Below are positions 22,500-33,745 of a stretch of 64,000 nt of DNA, in pieces (within the stretch, counting starts at the first letter, position 1; each line of letters opens with the position of its first letter). Both the position numbers and the translations under genes were made by a program. The stretch is from Topomyia yanbarensis (lineage: Eukaryota > Arthropoda > Insecta > Diptera > Culicidae): positions 43,695,524 through 43,759,523 of the forward strand of contig NC_080670.1 of NCBI RefSeq assembly GCF_030247195.1. The letters run 5' to 3'. Below the pieces are notes generated by a model. The model did not search any database and was not told where the DNA came from. It worked only from the letters and a program-made list of their open reading frames with translations.

Positions 22500-25380
22500 G
22501 TTTTGCTGTTTCAGTCGGTCTCGGAGTCGAGGACAGATGTCGCCCTCTTATCAGACCCGTACCGCATCCCTGCCGGCAACGGCAATTGGGTGTCGGACGG
22601 GTCTGGAATGGTGGCAATCTGTACAACGGGACGGTTCCCGGTTCAAGAGGTTATACACTCCTCCGCCGAGGGTATGGCGATTGCCAAGATCAATGGTGTG
22701 TTCTATTGCAGCTGCTACGCCCCACCAAGGTGGCCAATAGAACAGTTCAACCAGATGATTGACAGGCTCTCGTCGGACCTTGTGGGCCGGAAACCGGTAG
22801 TCATAGCGGGAGACTTTAACGCTTGGGCAGTGGAGTGGGGCAGCCGCTGTACAAATAGCAGGGGTCAAGCGCTAATGGAGGTGCTTGCGAAACTCGATAC
22901 TGTGCTAGCTAATAATGGCTCCGCTAGTACATTCCGTAGAAACGGAGTGGAGGCGTGGATTGACGTAACATTTGCCAGCCCGAGTCTGGCTCCAGGCATG
23001 GAATGGAGGGTAGACGAAGGCTACACCCATAGCGATCATTTAGCAATCCGCTGTAGGATCAACTATGGTGTGCAGCATCCGAGGGCGGGAGATCCCTGTC
23101 AGGTACGCGGGTGGAAGTCCAATCACTTCGACAGCGAAGCTTTCACCGCCGCCCTGGGGCTGGAGGCCAACACCGACAGTCTAAGCGGGGATGCGCTGGT
23201 AGCTGTTCTATCACGCGCGTGCGACGCCACTATGCCGAGAAAAACACTGCCAAGAAACGGCAGATGCCCGGTATACTGGTGGAGTGCCGAGATTACAGCT
23301 CTACGGTCAGCCTGCCTCAGAGCTAGACGTAGGATGCAAAGAGCTCGCACCGAGGATGTAAGAGAGAACCGCCGTGAAGTGTTTCGTGCTGCGAAATTGG
23401 CCCTTAACAAGGCCATTAAAAGCAGCAAGAGAGCGTGGTTCGACAACCTGTGTGAGAGTGCCAACGCGAACCCATGGGGTGACGCCTACACCCCCAGAAC
23501 GGTCTTCGGACCGGTTGGCAACGATTATCGAAGTACTCTTCCCGTCTCGAGCCACAAGCCCCTGGCCACCTGCACTACGAGACAGTGCGGGCACGGCCGA
23601 AATGGTGGCTCCAGTGACGAATGAAGAACTACTCGCAGTGGCTAAATCCCTAGCAATGAACAAAGCTCCAGGGCCGGATGGAGTTCCAAACAACGCTCTC
23701 AAGGCAGCGATCATAGCGAACCCGAAAATGTTCAGGCTAGCTATGCAGAGATGCCTTGACGAGTGCCGTTTCCCCGATACATGGAAAAGGCAGAAATTGG
23801 TGCTGTTGCCGAAGCCCGGGAAGCCGCCAGGCGACCCATCGGCATACAGACCAATCTGTCTGATCGACACGACTGGCAAACTGCTTGAGAGGATCATTCT
23901 GAACAGGCTAACCCCGTACGCGGAAGGTACGGACGGTCTGTCAAGCAACCAGTTTGGCTTTCGGAAGGGTAAGTCCACAGTGGACGCTCTCAACTCAGTG
24001 ATAAATACTGCCGAGATAGCGATCCAACGAAAAAGGCGAGGTATTCGATACTGCGCGTTAGTGACACTTGACGTGAAGAACGCATTCAACAGCGCAAGCT
24101 GGGATGCCATCGCGCTCTCGTTACACCGGCTTAGCCTACCGGTGGGTCTGTACCGGATCCTGGAAAGTTACTTCCAAAACCGCGTACTGCTATACGAGAC
24201 CGATGCCGGTCAGAAAAGGGTTCCGATTACCGCCGGAGTCCCGCAGGGCTCGATCCTATGCCCGGTGCTATGGAACCTCATGTATGACGGGGTTCTGAGA
24301 CTGAAGTTCCCTCCTGGGGTCAAGATCGTCGAACCTTGGAGGTTTACGGGGAGTCAATTCCTGAGGTAGAACTAATTGCAGAACACGCGATCAGCACGGT
24401 GGAGGAATGGATGAGCGCGAGAGGCCTGGAGCTCGCTCATCATAAGACGGAGGTAGTTATCGTCAACAACCGCAAGTCGGCACAACATGCAGTTATCCAT
24501 GTGGGAGAAGTCGCGATCACTTCACAGCGAAATCTGAAGTCTCTCGGAGTCATTATAGACGACAAGCTGACCTTCGGCAGCCATGTCAACTATACATGCA
24601 AGAGAGCGTCGACTGCTGTTGCGGCTCTATCGAGAATGATGTCCAACAGCTCAAAGGTGTGCGCCAGTAGACGTAGGTTACTGGCAGGCATTGCCGTATC
24701 TATCCTCAGGTACGGCGGCCCGTCATGGTCAAGAGCACTGAGGGTAACCAGTTACCTACAGAAACTGGAGAGCACCTACCGCATGATGTGCCTCAGAGTG
24801 ATATCTGCCTACCACACGGTATCACACGATGCATCCTGCGTGATAGCGAGCATGATGCCAGTCGGGCTGGTCATTCGGGAAGATGAGGAGTGCTTCAAGC
24901 TACGTGGAAATAGGGGAGCCCGCGAGCACACCAGGGTGACCTCGGTCGCCAGATGGTAGGGTGAGTGGGACAACACCTCGAAAGGTAGGTGGACCCACCG
25001 GCTGATACCTAGCATATCGAGCTGGGTGGGAAGACCCCATGGGGAAGTTCACTTCCACCTGACACAAATTCCTGTCAGGCCATGGCTGTTTCCGACAGTA
25101 CCTCCACAGGTTCGGGCACGCGGAGGTCCCAGTCTGCCCGGACTGCCCAGGTGTAGACGAAACTGCCGAACACATACTGTTCGTATGTCGTCGGTTCGAC
25201 GTCGAAAGAAGAGCAATGCTTGACGTCTGTGGCTGGGACACAAGCCCTGATACCCTTATTCAGCGGATGTGTCAATCGGTGGAGAAGTGGAACGCAGTCT
25301 CGGCTGCTACCATCCAGATTGCCAGTAGGCTACAGGTAATCTGGCGAACCGAGCAACAGACGACGGGCACGGCTAACTAG
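22500..25380 (+). pseudogene. ORF2 endonuclease-reverse transcriptase, catalytic box deleted
   Basis: Endonuclease at 22503-23060 with SESRTDVALLSDPYRIP, VIAGDFNAWAVEWGS (GDFN motif) and THSDHLAI (SDH motif). RT at about 23600-24330 with NKAPGPDGVPN, FRKGKSTVDAL, TLDVKNAFNSASW (motif A) and ITAGVPQGSIL (motif B). A 16-base deletion after GVKIV at about 24331 removes the FADD catalytic box seen in copy 2 and shifts the frame; a 35-base deletion near 23490 shifts it earlier. An in-frame TAG follows SVARW at about 24957, and another shift lies near 25020. The C-terminal CPDC...AEH...C finger (about 25135-25190) is still recognisable and the final stop is TAG at 25378. Confidence 0.88.
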
Positions 25381-25628
25381 TGATTGGTTAGCTGGAGCGA
25401 AAAAAGCCAAGCGCAAAAAAAGGGAGTGAATGGTCTGTTCATGCCGAGGCAGGTTTGGCGCAGCGACTGGCAACCGCGTAAGGGGTAAACCCAGCCACCC
25501 CGAAGCAAGTCAGAAGAGTGAGTGTATAGGCGTATAAGTGGACTGCCTCATGCCAAGACGGGAGGGTTGTAGCGTAGTATGTTGGAACTTAGCTATCGAT
25601 GCCTCATGGCATGGCAGAGGAGTGAAAG

Positions 25629-25835
25629 GGTGAGCATCCAAGTCAGTCTCACACGGCATGTTAAGGGTGAGCATAAAAGTCAGCCTCACAGGTATGGTAG
25701 AGGCTAGCACAAAAGTCAGCCTAGCAAGGAATGAAAAAGGTGAGCACAAAAGTCAGCCTCATGTGGGAGTGTTTGAGAGTGAATCAAAGTGCGATTGAGA
25801 GAGCACCCAAGTAAGCCTCATACAGGATGTATGAA
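25629..25835 (+). repeat. 37-bp tandem repeats in the 3' UTR of R1-like copy 1
   Basis: About five diverged units built on GTGAGCACAAAAGTCAGCCT at a spacing near 37 bases. The same array in copy 2 has about eight or nine units, so unit number differs between the two copies. Confidence 0.75.
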
Positions 25836-26084
25836 CGCGTGAGTGAGAGTGAATGAGTACATTTAGTACAGCCATCCCCCCAGAAGTAATACCGAGAGGT
25901 AGTCCCTGGGAGGAACGATGGCGGAGCCCAATGGAGTTTAGTCGGTATTAATGGCAGCGTCACCATTCGAGCCCGACACGCCCCCAGTGCATCCAGTGCA
26001 GTAGCTTGGACCCTACCAATAGCACGTGTACTGGGCTAGGACGCAAAGGTCTTCTCCATTGCAAAAAAAAAACACCAAAATGTA

Positions 26085-27743
26085 GCTGAGGTTTCAAACT
26101 AACAATAAGGACCTTGACCGATAAATTCTTTCACATCTATCCATCTACATACATTTGCAAATAGCTAGAACTTTTCCTTCCCTTTCGAAACATCACGAAA
26201 ACAAGTTGCTTTTTTGTCTCCTAAACCAGTCAACCTTCTTAAGTGTACCTACTAATTCAGGACACTTTTTTAACATAAACTACCCAAACAAACGAACAAA
26301 TTGTAATAAATTCACCATATTATGGAACAAACCGTTAAATTATTTCTTTAACAAACTATCAAAAATTTTGTGTAGTTTGATGCGATAGAAAAAAATATAT
26401 CCTCATAAATAATCTTCAAGTAGTCAGTATCCGAAGAAATTTCTTGTGGAGGAGTCTATAATGACTTTGTTTCAACTTACTTCGAATCCTTTATTTTGCT
26501 TCTCGTTTTCCAATAGATGTTCCAGATCGATCTGATGGTCATAAGTTAGAAAATTAGCTGTCAGAAGGCAAACACCTTTTTTGCATATTCAAACTTTCAT
26601 ATCTAGGAAACTAAAAATCAGAATCAAAAACAAATTAAGAACGTTCTGCCTGGATGACAAGATTTTCATTAGAAATTGTTTTGGATAAGATCGGTTCAAC
26701 TTTGCTGAGAAACACGAATGAGAGTTTGTTCATTACATACACACACAGGAACACACAGACATTGTCCCAAATCTACTATGTAAATTTTCGGCATAATTCT
26801 CAATTCTACCCAATACATATTCCTAACGACGTCAAAACTCCAGGATGCGTATTCATAGCGCTAGAGGTTTTGTTCGTCGAAAGTAGCATCTTGCCTCACT
26901 GTGCGACACTGCTGTAACTTCAGTTGGTTAAGGTAACAGTAATAATAAGATGGAAATGGGATCAGCACTATCTACGAAATTGTTCAATATCAAAAAACAG
27001 CTCAAATCCAACAAACGTAGTTGAATCATCAACTAGTTTTATTCCCCATGGTTCAATCTTGATAGTTCAATTTTATAACTCTAAACCTGTAGATTTTTTC
27101 ACTGTGTTCAGAAGTGTTCCCTGTTTATATTCATAATATCTGCACTAGATGAAAAGATGACAAATTCCAAACTCGTTGAGTGGAAACTCCCAACAGCCTT
27201 GTTTTATGAGTAACAAACATCACTCGCCAGTACCTGTTCTTGAACTTGCTCATGAATCACATCGGGTGTGATTAGGGTGTGTTCAAAAGTTCATTGATCC
27301 CGAAGCCAGACGAAGTAACGCGCGTGTGACAAATAAAATGAAACCTATCCAGCAGACTATTTTGGGCAGGGAAAGAGGAATGACCAACCGAAAGCTAATT
27401 TGTCAAGATGTAGTTCTCGGAAACTGAAGCGATGTAGTATCATTAATTTGGGTAAACACTCGGTAAAATCACCCCCGAGGCGATGATCAATGAATAAAAC
27501 GATGTCGCTCAATACTCAAATCAAACAAATGAGACGGTACTTCATCTGCATACATATGTACGTCCCCGATGCAGTAGCTGCCCTGGGGCTGTCATTTGTC
27601 GTTCGCCTGAGAATTCGGGTTTTTCGGCTACCGTCGACTATGCATACCTACATATGTACAAAGCGAATGCACCGTCAAACGAGTAGTGTAAATACGCTTC
27701 CAATTGCATTCATCGTTTGGCCAACTTACTTAGAAGTATGGTA
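26085..27743. other. Unassigned AT-rich DNA between the two R1-like copies
   Basis: Short open frames exist (for example 26654-26917 and 27490-27744) but none shows a motif, signal peptide or splice context strong enough to call. Confidence 0.4.
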
Positions 27744-28310
27744 GAGGGGTGATCCAAATTTACTTTATTAAAAGCATGTCATTTTGACAGCTGTTGGTGT
27801 TAGAACCTGACTCAGCTATGCTTGATGTAAAAACGACATCAAACAACTTCTTTTAGATTAATAACTCACTTCTCAAAAAATATTTCAAAATGTCAAAATG
27901 GTGCTAAATTGATTATTGTTGTTTGTGCATCGATACAGGATTTGTCTCAACTCAATTACTCAGGAGTATTTCGTCGGTTTCGCACAAAAGGAAGCATCTT
28001 AAAATCTGCGAACGGTCAGAATAAACTTTCGAATAATTTTAAAACGTTAAAACGTCCACACTACACTATCAGAGGCCCTTAAAATATACTCATTATTTTA
28101 CATTTTCAGATAAAAAGTCATGAATATTCTCATATTTAGCATGCAACTTTGAATGAGGGTTTTAGAGAGAGGTAAATATAAATTACCAGGCATCATCAAA
28201 ATAAAAAAAACATTACGCCTCCAAAATAGTTTTGTCATTGTTGCACAAAATTGTTACACGATTTGGTCAGTTTGTCGAAAAACGCTTCCACAAATTGGTC
28301 ACCCCTATTG
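27744..28310. mobile_element. Possible MITE with GGGGTGAYCAAATTT-type ends
   Basis: Left end AGGGGTGATCCAAATTT (27746) and right end, read on the minus strand, AGGGGTGACCAATTTGT form imperfect inverted repeats, each next to TA. This suggests a Tc1/mariner-type non-autonomous element of about 565 bases. No transposase frame is clear. Confidence 0.45.
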
Positions 28311-28940
28311 CCGAAGAAAATGCAAATATTCTGCTAAACCAAATTCGAATCATCCTCCCTCTCGTGGATCGAATCTTCTCGTGTAAAGATGCCATTCAGT
28401 GAGTGGAATGGGTGGAGGTGGACCATCCTTTCCAGAGACGGATAACCGTCCGAATCAGTGCTGTATGCTATATAATTGGATTTATTTTTCAGCGCAGTCT
28501 TTCGAGATTTCACACCTCTACCCACCGGGGCTGATCCACCGGTGTTGCCGATGCCGATGCCTCGTCGATTGTAACGGTACAAGATCGTTCTGCATACCGG
28601 TGGGCAATGTTTATTTTCGGTCATCGGGGGATTGATTCATGCAGGACGGACTGGGGTTTTACGTGTTGTGCTTTCTTCGAGGTGGTGACTGTCATCGGCC
28701 AAAAACTGCACGCTGCTGGCTGGTGGGAAGCTGGAGGCTGTGCAGTGGTGTATGTGCTGGGATGTATGCTGATAGCGAATAATAATTAATGGATTGCATG
28801 AATTGCGGGGCTCGGCAAATGGAACATTCCAAAAATGGATGAAGCAATGGATGTCTTTAATGGATCTAATTAATTGCAACGAACATAAAGTGTGATTCAT
28901 ATGAACTCGTCTTTGGAATATTTTGGGAATTGTATGGGCT
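28311..28940. other. Unassigned DNA
   Basis: Open frames on both strands at 28334-28900 are of similar length and have no recognised motif. Confidence 0.35.
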
Positions 28941-29660
28941 AACCGATTTTCAAAAGCTTAGTTTCAAATGAAAGGTACAACGTTCCCATTCAAGGGAAGA
29001 TTTCTTTCAGATTCGCCCAAACATAAAGTTTGAGCATGTTTTGTGGGATAATGAAATGACAAAGGATCATCGTGTTTTGATTTTCGAAGAGTATTTTATA
29101 AATTTTAAGAAATGATAATCATCGCTCATTCCAGTTCATCACAAAAGGCTGAAGATTTGAAGTTCGGAGACGATGTTTGGTGATCAGAGGTCGACGCGAG
29201 CCCGCCGTTTCCAAAGTTGCGGGTTGAAGAGTGCGGTCACACAGCAAATGCCCATATAAACTGGTAACAGCATGATGTCCGAAGATTTACGAGGTATAGA
29301 TCACTAATGACCAATCAAAGTAGCTTTGGCCACATTGGCCACTTATGACGGATCTTGATGCTCCCGAGCAACTCGCCAAGTTCCTGAGCTAATGTCACAG
29401 CTACTTCCGAGCAAACTCTCAACCGATTTTTGCAAACTTGATTTCAAATGAAAGCTATAATACTTCCATTGATTGCCATTGCATTTCATCCAGTCCTGAC
29501 TTTTGGTTCTGGAGTTACAGGTTGGTTATTGCGGTCACTTAGGAATTTCTCATATAAACCGGAATAATCGTAATAGGTTAAAACTCTATTGAAATGAACT
29601 CCAAATTACTTTGATTCACAGACGTAGATCACTGATGGCAAATCAATTCTTTGAATATAT
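28941..29660 (+). repeat. Pair of diverged direct repeats
   Basis: Two copies of the same three-module sequence: AACCGATTTT...TTTCAAATGAAAG, then GTGCGGTCAC...CATATAAAC, then TAGATCACTGATGGCAAATC. Copy a spans about 28941-29330 and copy b about 29421-29660, with internal deletions in b. The family resembles repeats common in mosquito genomes; its class is not determined. Confidence 0.55.
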
Positions 29661-30159
29661 TGTTACCCACACCCAAAACAAAAATCTGTTGCAATAATTG
29701 CAAGCAAGAATCACTTGCAAATAATGTTAGCATCGCTTGCAATTTTGCAGTCAAAGCCGCTTGCAATTGTTGCAAGCATATAAAATCACTGCATCTCTCG
29801 CTATACGTACATACGATTCTTCAACACACTGTCAAAGGATTACCACCACATTCACGTGCCTTTTTTACAATGGAGAAGACCTTTACGTCCTAGCCCAGTA
29901 CACGTGCTATTGGTAGGGTCCAATCTACCGCACGGGGTGCACTGGGGGCGTGTCGGGCTCGAATGGTGACGGTGCCATTAATACCGACTAAACTCCATTG
30001 GGCTCCGCCATCGTTCCTCCCAGGAACTACCTCTCGGTATTACTTCTGGGGGGATGGCTGTACTTAGTGTACTCATTCACTCTCACTCACGCGTTCATAC
30101 GTCCTGTATGAGGCTTACTTGGGTGCTCTCTCTATCGCACCTTGATTCACTCTCAAACA

Positions 30160-30545
30160 CTCCCACATGAGGCTGACTTTTGTGCTCACCTTTTTCGTTC
30201 CTTGCGAGGCTGACTTGTGTGCTCACCTTACTCATTCCTTGCTAGGCTTACTTTTGTGCTCGCCCTACCCATACCATGTGAGGCTGACTTGGGTGCTCAC
30301 CCTACCACCTGATTCACTCTCGATCGTGACACTCTATTGTACCTCTGTCACTCCCCCTGGCATCCCCTGTGGGACATTTTTCTTAGGCCCCACTTCTGAC
30401 ATACCATGCGAGGTTGACTTGTGTGCTCAACTTTTTCATTCCTTGCTAGGCTTACTTTTGTGCTAGCCTCTACCATACCATGTGAGGCTGACTTTTGTGC
30501 TCACCCTTAACATGCCGTGTGAGACTGACTTGGATGCTCACCCTT
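30160..30545 (-). repeat. 37-bp tandem repeats in the 3' UTR of R1-like copy 2
   Basis: Eight or nine units of a 37-base repeat (plus-strand GAGGCTGACTTTTGTGCTCA core), interrupted once by about 90 unrelated bases near 30310-30400. The array lies between the ORF2 stop and the poly(A) end, so it is 3' UTR sequence. Confidence 0.8.
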
Positions 30546-30789
30546 TCACTCCTCTGCCACGCCATGAGGCATCGATAGCTAAGTCCCAACATACTACGCT
30601 ACGACCCTCCCGTCTTGGCATGAGGCAGTCCACTTATACGCCTATACACTCACTCTTCTGACTTGCTTCGGGGTGGCTGGGTTTACCCCTTACGCGGTTG
30701 CCAGTCGCTGCGCCAAACCTGCCTCGGCATGAACAGACCATTCACTCCCTTTTTTGCGCTTGGCCTTTTTCGCTCCAGCTAACCAATCA

Positions 30790-33740
30790 CTAGTTAGCCG
30801 TTCCCGTCGTCTGTTGCTCGGTTCGCCAGATTACCTGTAGCCTACAGGCAATCTGGATGGTAGCAGCCAAGACTGCGTTCCACTTCTCCACCAATTGATA
30901 CATCCTCTGAATAAGGGTATCAGGGGTTGTGTCCCAGCCACAGACGTCAAGCATTGCTCTTCTTTCAACGTCGAACCGACGACATACGAACAGTATGTGT
31001 TCGGCAGTTTCGTCTACACCTGGGCAGTCCGGGCAGACTGGGACCTCCGCGTGCCCGAACCTGTGGAGGTACTGTCGGAAACAGCCATGGCCTGGCAGGA
31101 ATTGTGTCACATGGAAGCGAACTTCCTCATGGGGTCTACCCACCCAGCACGATATCAGCCAGAAAGTCCAACTACCTTTCGAGGATGTATTCCACTCGCG
31201 CTGCCATCTGGCGACCGAAGCCACCCTGGTGCGCTCGCGGGCTCCCCTATTTCCACGTAGCTCAAAGCACTCCTCATCTTCCCGAATGACCAGCCCGACT
31301 GGCATCATGCTCGCTATCACGCAGGATGCATCGTGTGATACCGTGCGGTAGGCAGATATCACTCTGAGGCACATCACGCGGTAGGTGCTCTCCAGTTTCT
31401 GTAGGTAACTGGTTACCCTCAGTGCTCTTGACCATGACGGGCCGCCGTACATGAGGATAGATACGGCAACGCCTGCCAGTAACCTACGTCTACTGGTGCA
31501 CACCTTTGAGCTGTTGGACATCATTCTCGATAGAGCCGCAACAGCAGTCAACGCTCTCTTGCATGTATAGTTGACATGGCTGCCGAAGGTCAGCTTGTCG
31601 TCTATAATGACTCCGAGAGACTTCAGACTTCGCTATGACGTGATCGCGACTTCTCCTACATGGATAACTGCATGTTGTGCCGACTTGCTGTTGTTGACGA
31701 TAACTACCTCCGTCTTATGATGAGCGAGCTCCAGGCCTCTCGCGCTCATCCATTCCTCCACCGTGCTGATCGCGTGTTCTGCGGTTAGTTCTACCTCAGG
31801 AATTGACTCCCCGTAGACCTCCAAGGTTACGTCGTCGGCAAAGCCGACGATCTTGACCCCAGGAGGAAACTTCAGTCTCAGAACCCCGTTATACATGAGG
31901 TTCCATAGCACCGGGCCTAGGATCGAGCCCTGTGGGACTCCGGCGGTAATCGGAACTCTTTTCTGACCGGCATCGGTCTCGTATAGCAGAACGCGGTTCT
32001 GGAAGTAACTTTCCAGGATCCGGTACAGACTCACCGGTAGGCTAAGCCGGTGTAACGAGAGCGCGATGGCATCCCAGCTTGCGCTGTTGAATGCGTTCTT
32101 CACGTCAAGTGTCACTAACGCACATTATCGAATACCTCGCCTTTTCCGTTGGATCGCTATCTCGGCAGTATTTATCACTGAGTTGAGAGCGTCTACTGTG
32201 GACTTACCCTTTCGAAAGCCAAACTGGTTGCTTGACAGACCGTCCGTACCTTCCGCGTACGGGGTGAGCCTGGTGAGGATGATCCTCTCAAGCAGTTTGC
32301 CAGTCGTGTCGATCAGACAGATTGGTCTGTACGCCGATGGGTCGCCTGGCGGCTTCCCGGGCTTCGGCAACAGCACCAATTTCTGCCTTTTCCATCTATC
32401 GGGGAAACGGCACTCGTCAAGGCATCTCTGCATAGCTAGCCTGAACATGTTCGGGTTCGCTATGATCGCTGCCTTGAGAGCGTTGTTTGGAACTCCATCC
32501 GGCCCTGGAGCTTTGTTCATTGCTAGAGATTTAGCCACTGCGAGTAGTTCTTCATTCGTCACTGGAGCCACCATTTCGGCCGTGCCCGCACTGTCTCATA
32601 GTGCAGGTGGTCAGGGGCTTGTGGCTCGAGACGGGAAGAGTACTTCGATAATCGTTGCCAACCAGTCCGGAGACCGTTCTGGGGGTGAGGAGCCCCCTTT
32701 GGTCTTGGCCATCACAATCCTGTAGGCGTCACCCCACGGATTCGCGTTGGCGCTCTCACACAGGTTGTCGAAACACGCTCTCTTGCTGCTTTTAATGACC
32801 TTGTTAAGGGCCAATTTCGCAGCTCGAAACACTTCACGGCGGTTCTCTCTTGCATCCTCGGTGCGAGCTCTTTGCATCCTACGTCTAGCTCTGAGGCAGG
32901 CTGACCATAGAGCTGCAATCTTGGCACTCCACTAATATACCGGGCATCTGGCGTTTCTTGGCAGTGTTTTTCTCGGCATAGTGGCGTCGCACGCGCGTGA
33001 TAGAACAGCTACCAGCGCATTCCCGCTTAGATTGTCGGTGTTGGCCTCCAGTCCCAAGGTCGCGGTGAAAGCTTCGCTGTCGAAGTGATTGGACTTCCAC
33101 CCGCGTACCTGACAGGGATCTCCCGCCCTCGGATGCTGCACACCATCCTAAAGCGGATTGCTAAATGATCGCTATGGGTGCAGCCTTCGTCTACCCTCCA
33201 TTCCATGCCTGGAGCCAGACTCGGACTGGCAAATGTTACGTCAATCCACGCCTCCACCCCGTTTCTACGGAATGTACTAGCGGAGCCATTATTAGCTAGC
33301 ACAGCATCGAGTTTCGCAAGCGCCTCCATTAGCGCTTGACCCCTGCTATTTGTACAGCGGCTGCCCCACTCCACTGCCCAAGCGTTAAAGTCTCCCGCTA
33401 TGACTACCGGTTTCCGGCCCACTAGGTCCGACGAGAGCCTGTCGATCATCTGGTTGAACTGTTTTATTGGCCACCTTGGTGGAGCGTAGCAGCTACAATA
33501 GAACACACCATTGATCTTGGCAATCGCAACACCCTCGGCGGAGGAGTGTATTACCTCTTGAACCGGGAACCGTCCCGTTGTACAGATTGCCACCATTCCA
33601 GACCCGTCCGACACCCAATTGCCGTTGCCGGCAGGGATGCGGTACGGGTCTGATAAGAGGGCGACATCTGTCCTCGACTCCGAGACCAACTACCACAGCA
33701 GCTGTTGGGCTGCTGCACAATGGTTAAGATTTAGCTGTGT
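30790..33740 (-). pseudogene. ORF2 endonuclease-reverse transcriptase with intact FADD but several stops
   Basis: Reading 5' to 3' on the minus strand: the start region has LNLNHCAAAQQLLW, a typical R1-type ORF2 beginning, followed by an in-frame TAG. The endonuclease (33689-33160) keeps GDFNAW and THSDHLAI. A 7-base deletion near 33150 shifts the frame; TAG replaces a Trp codon at about 32933; stops lie near 32611 and 32125 (Tyr codon to TAA). RT (32574-31633) has NKAPGPDGVPN, TLDVKNAFNSASW, VPQGSILGP and GFADDVTL with the catalytic aspartates at 31831-31842. Another stop (Gln to TAG) is near 31635. The C-terminus has CPDCPGVDETAEHILFVC, a CCHC finger, and ends at TAG 30790-30792. The lesions are mostly point changes, so this copy decayed after insertion. 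Confidence 0.88.
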
Positions 33741-33745
33741 GACGT

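Larger units (their letters stand above)
21405..26071 (+). mobile_element. R1-like non-LTR retrotransposon, copy 1 (internally deleted)
   Basis: The element starts ACTCCGCTAGCGAATGACGG and ends in a run of A at about 26063-26072. A 13-bp duplication ACACCAAAATGTA flanks it at 21392-21404 and 26072-26084, which fixes both ends. It encodes a gag-like ORF1 and an EN-RT ORF2 whose C-terminus has a CCHC finger, the plan of the R1 clade; R1 itself inserts in 28S rDNA, but this copy does not. Compared with copy 2 it lacks about 780 bases spanning the ORF1 second half and the ORF2 start, 35 bases near 23490 and 16 bases near 24331. It is therefore dead. Confidence 0.9.

Noticed and set aside
29776..29800. 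TATAAA as a host core promoter
   Set aside because: A single TATA-like string in AT-rich DNA with no initiator or gene downstream before an inserted element.
30895..31351. Plus-strand frames of 120-140 codons over R1-like ORF2
   Set aside because: Shadows of the minus-strand ORF2 C-terminal domain; equal shadows occur on copy 1.
32066..32725. 219-codon plus-strand frame
   Set aside because: Antisense shadow of RT coding sequence; the minus strand has the RT motifs.
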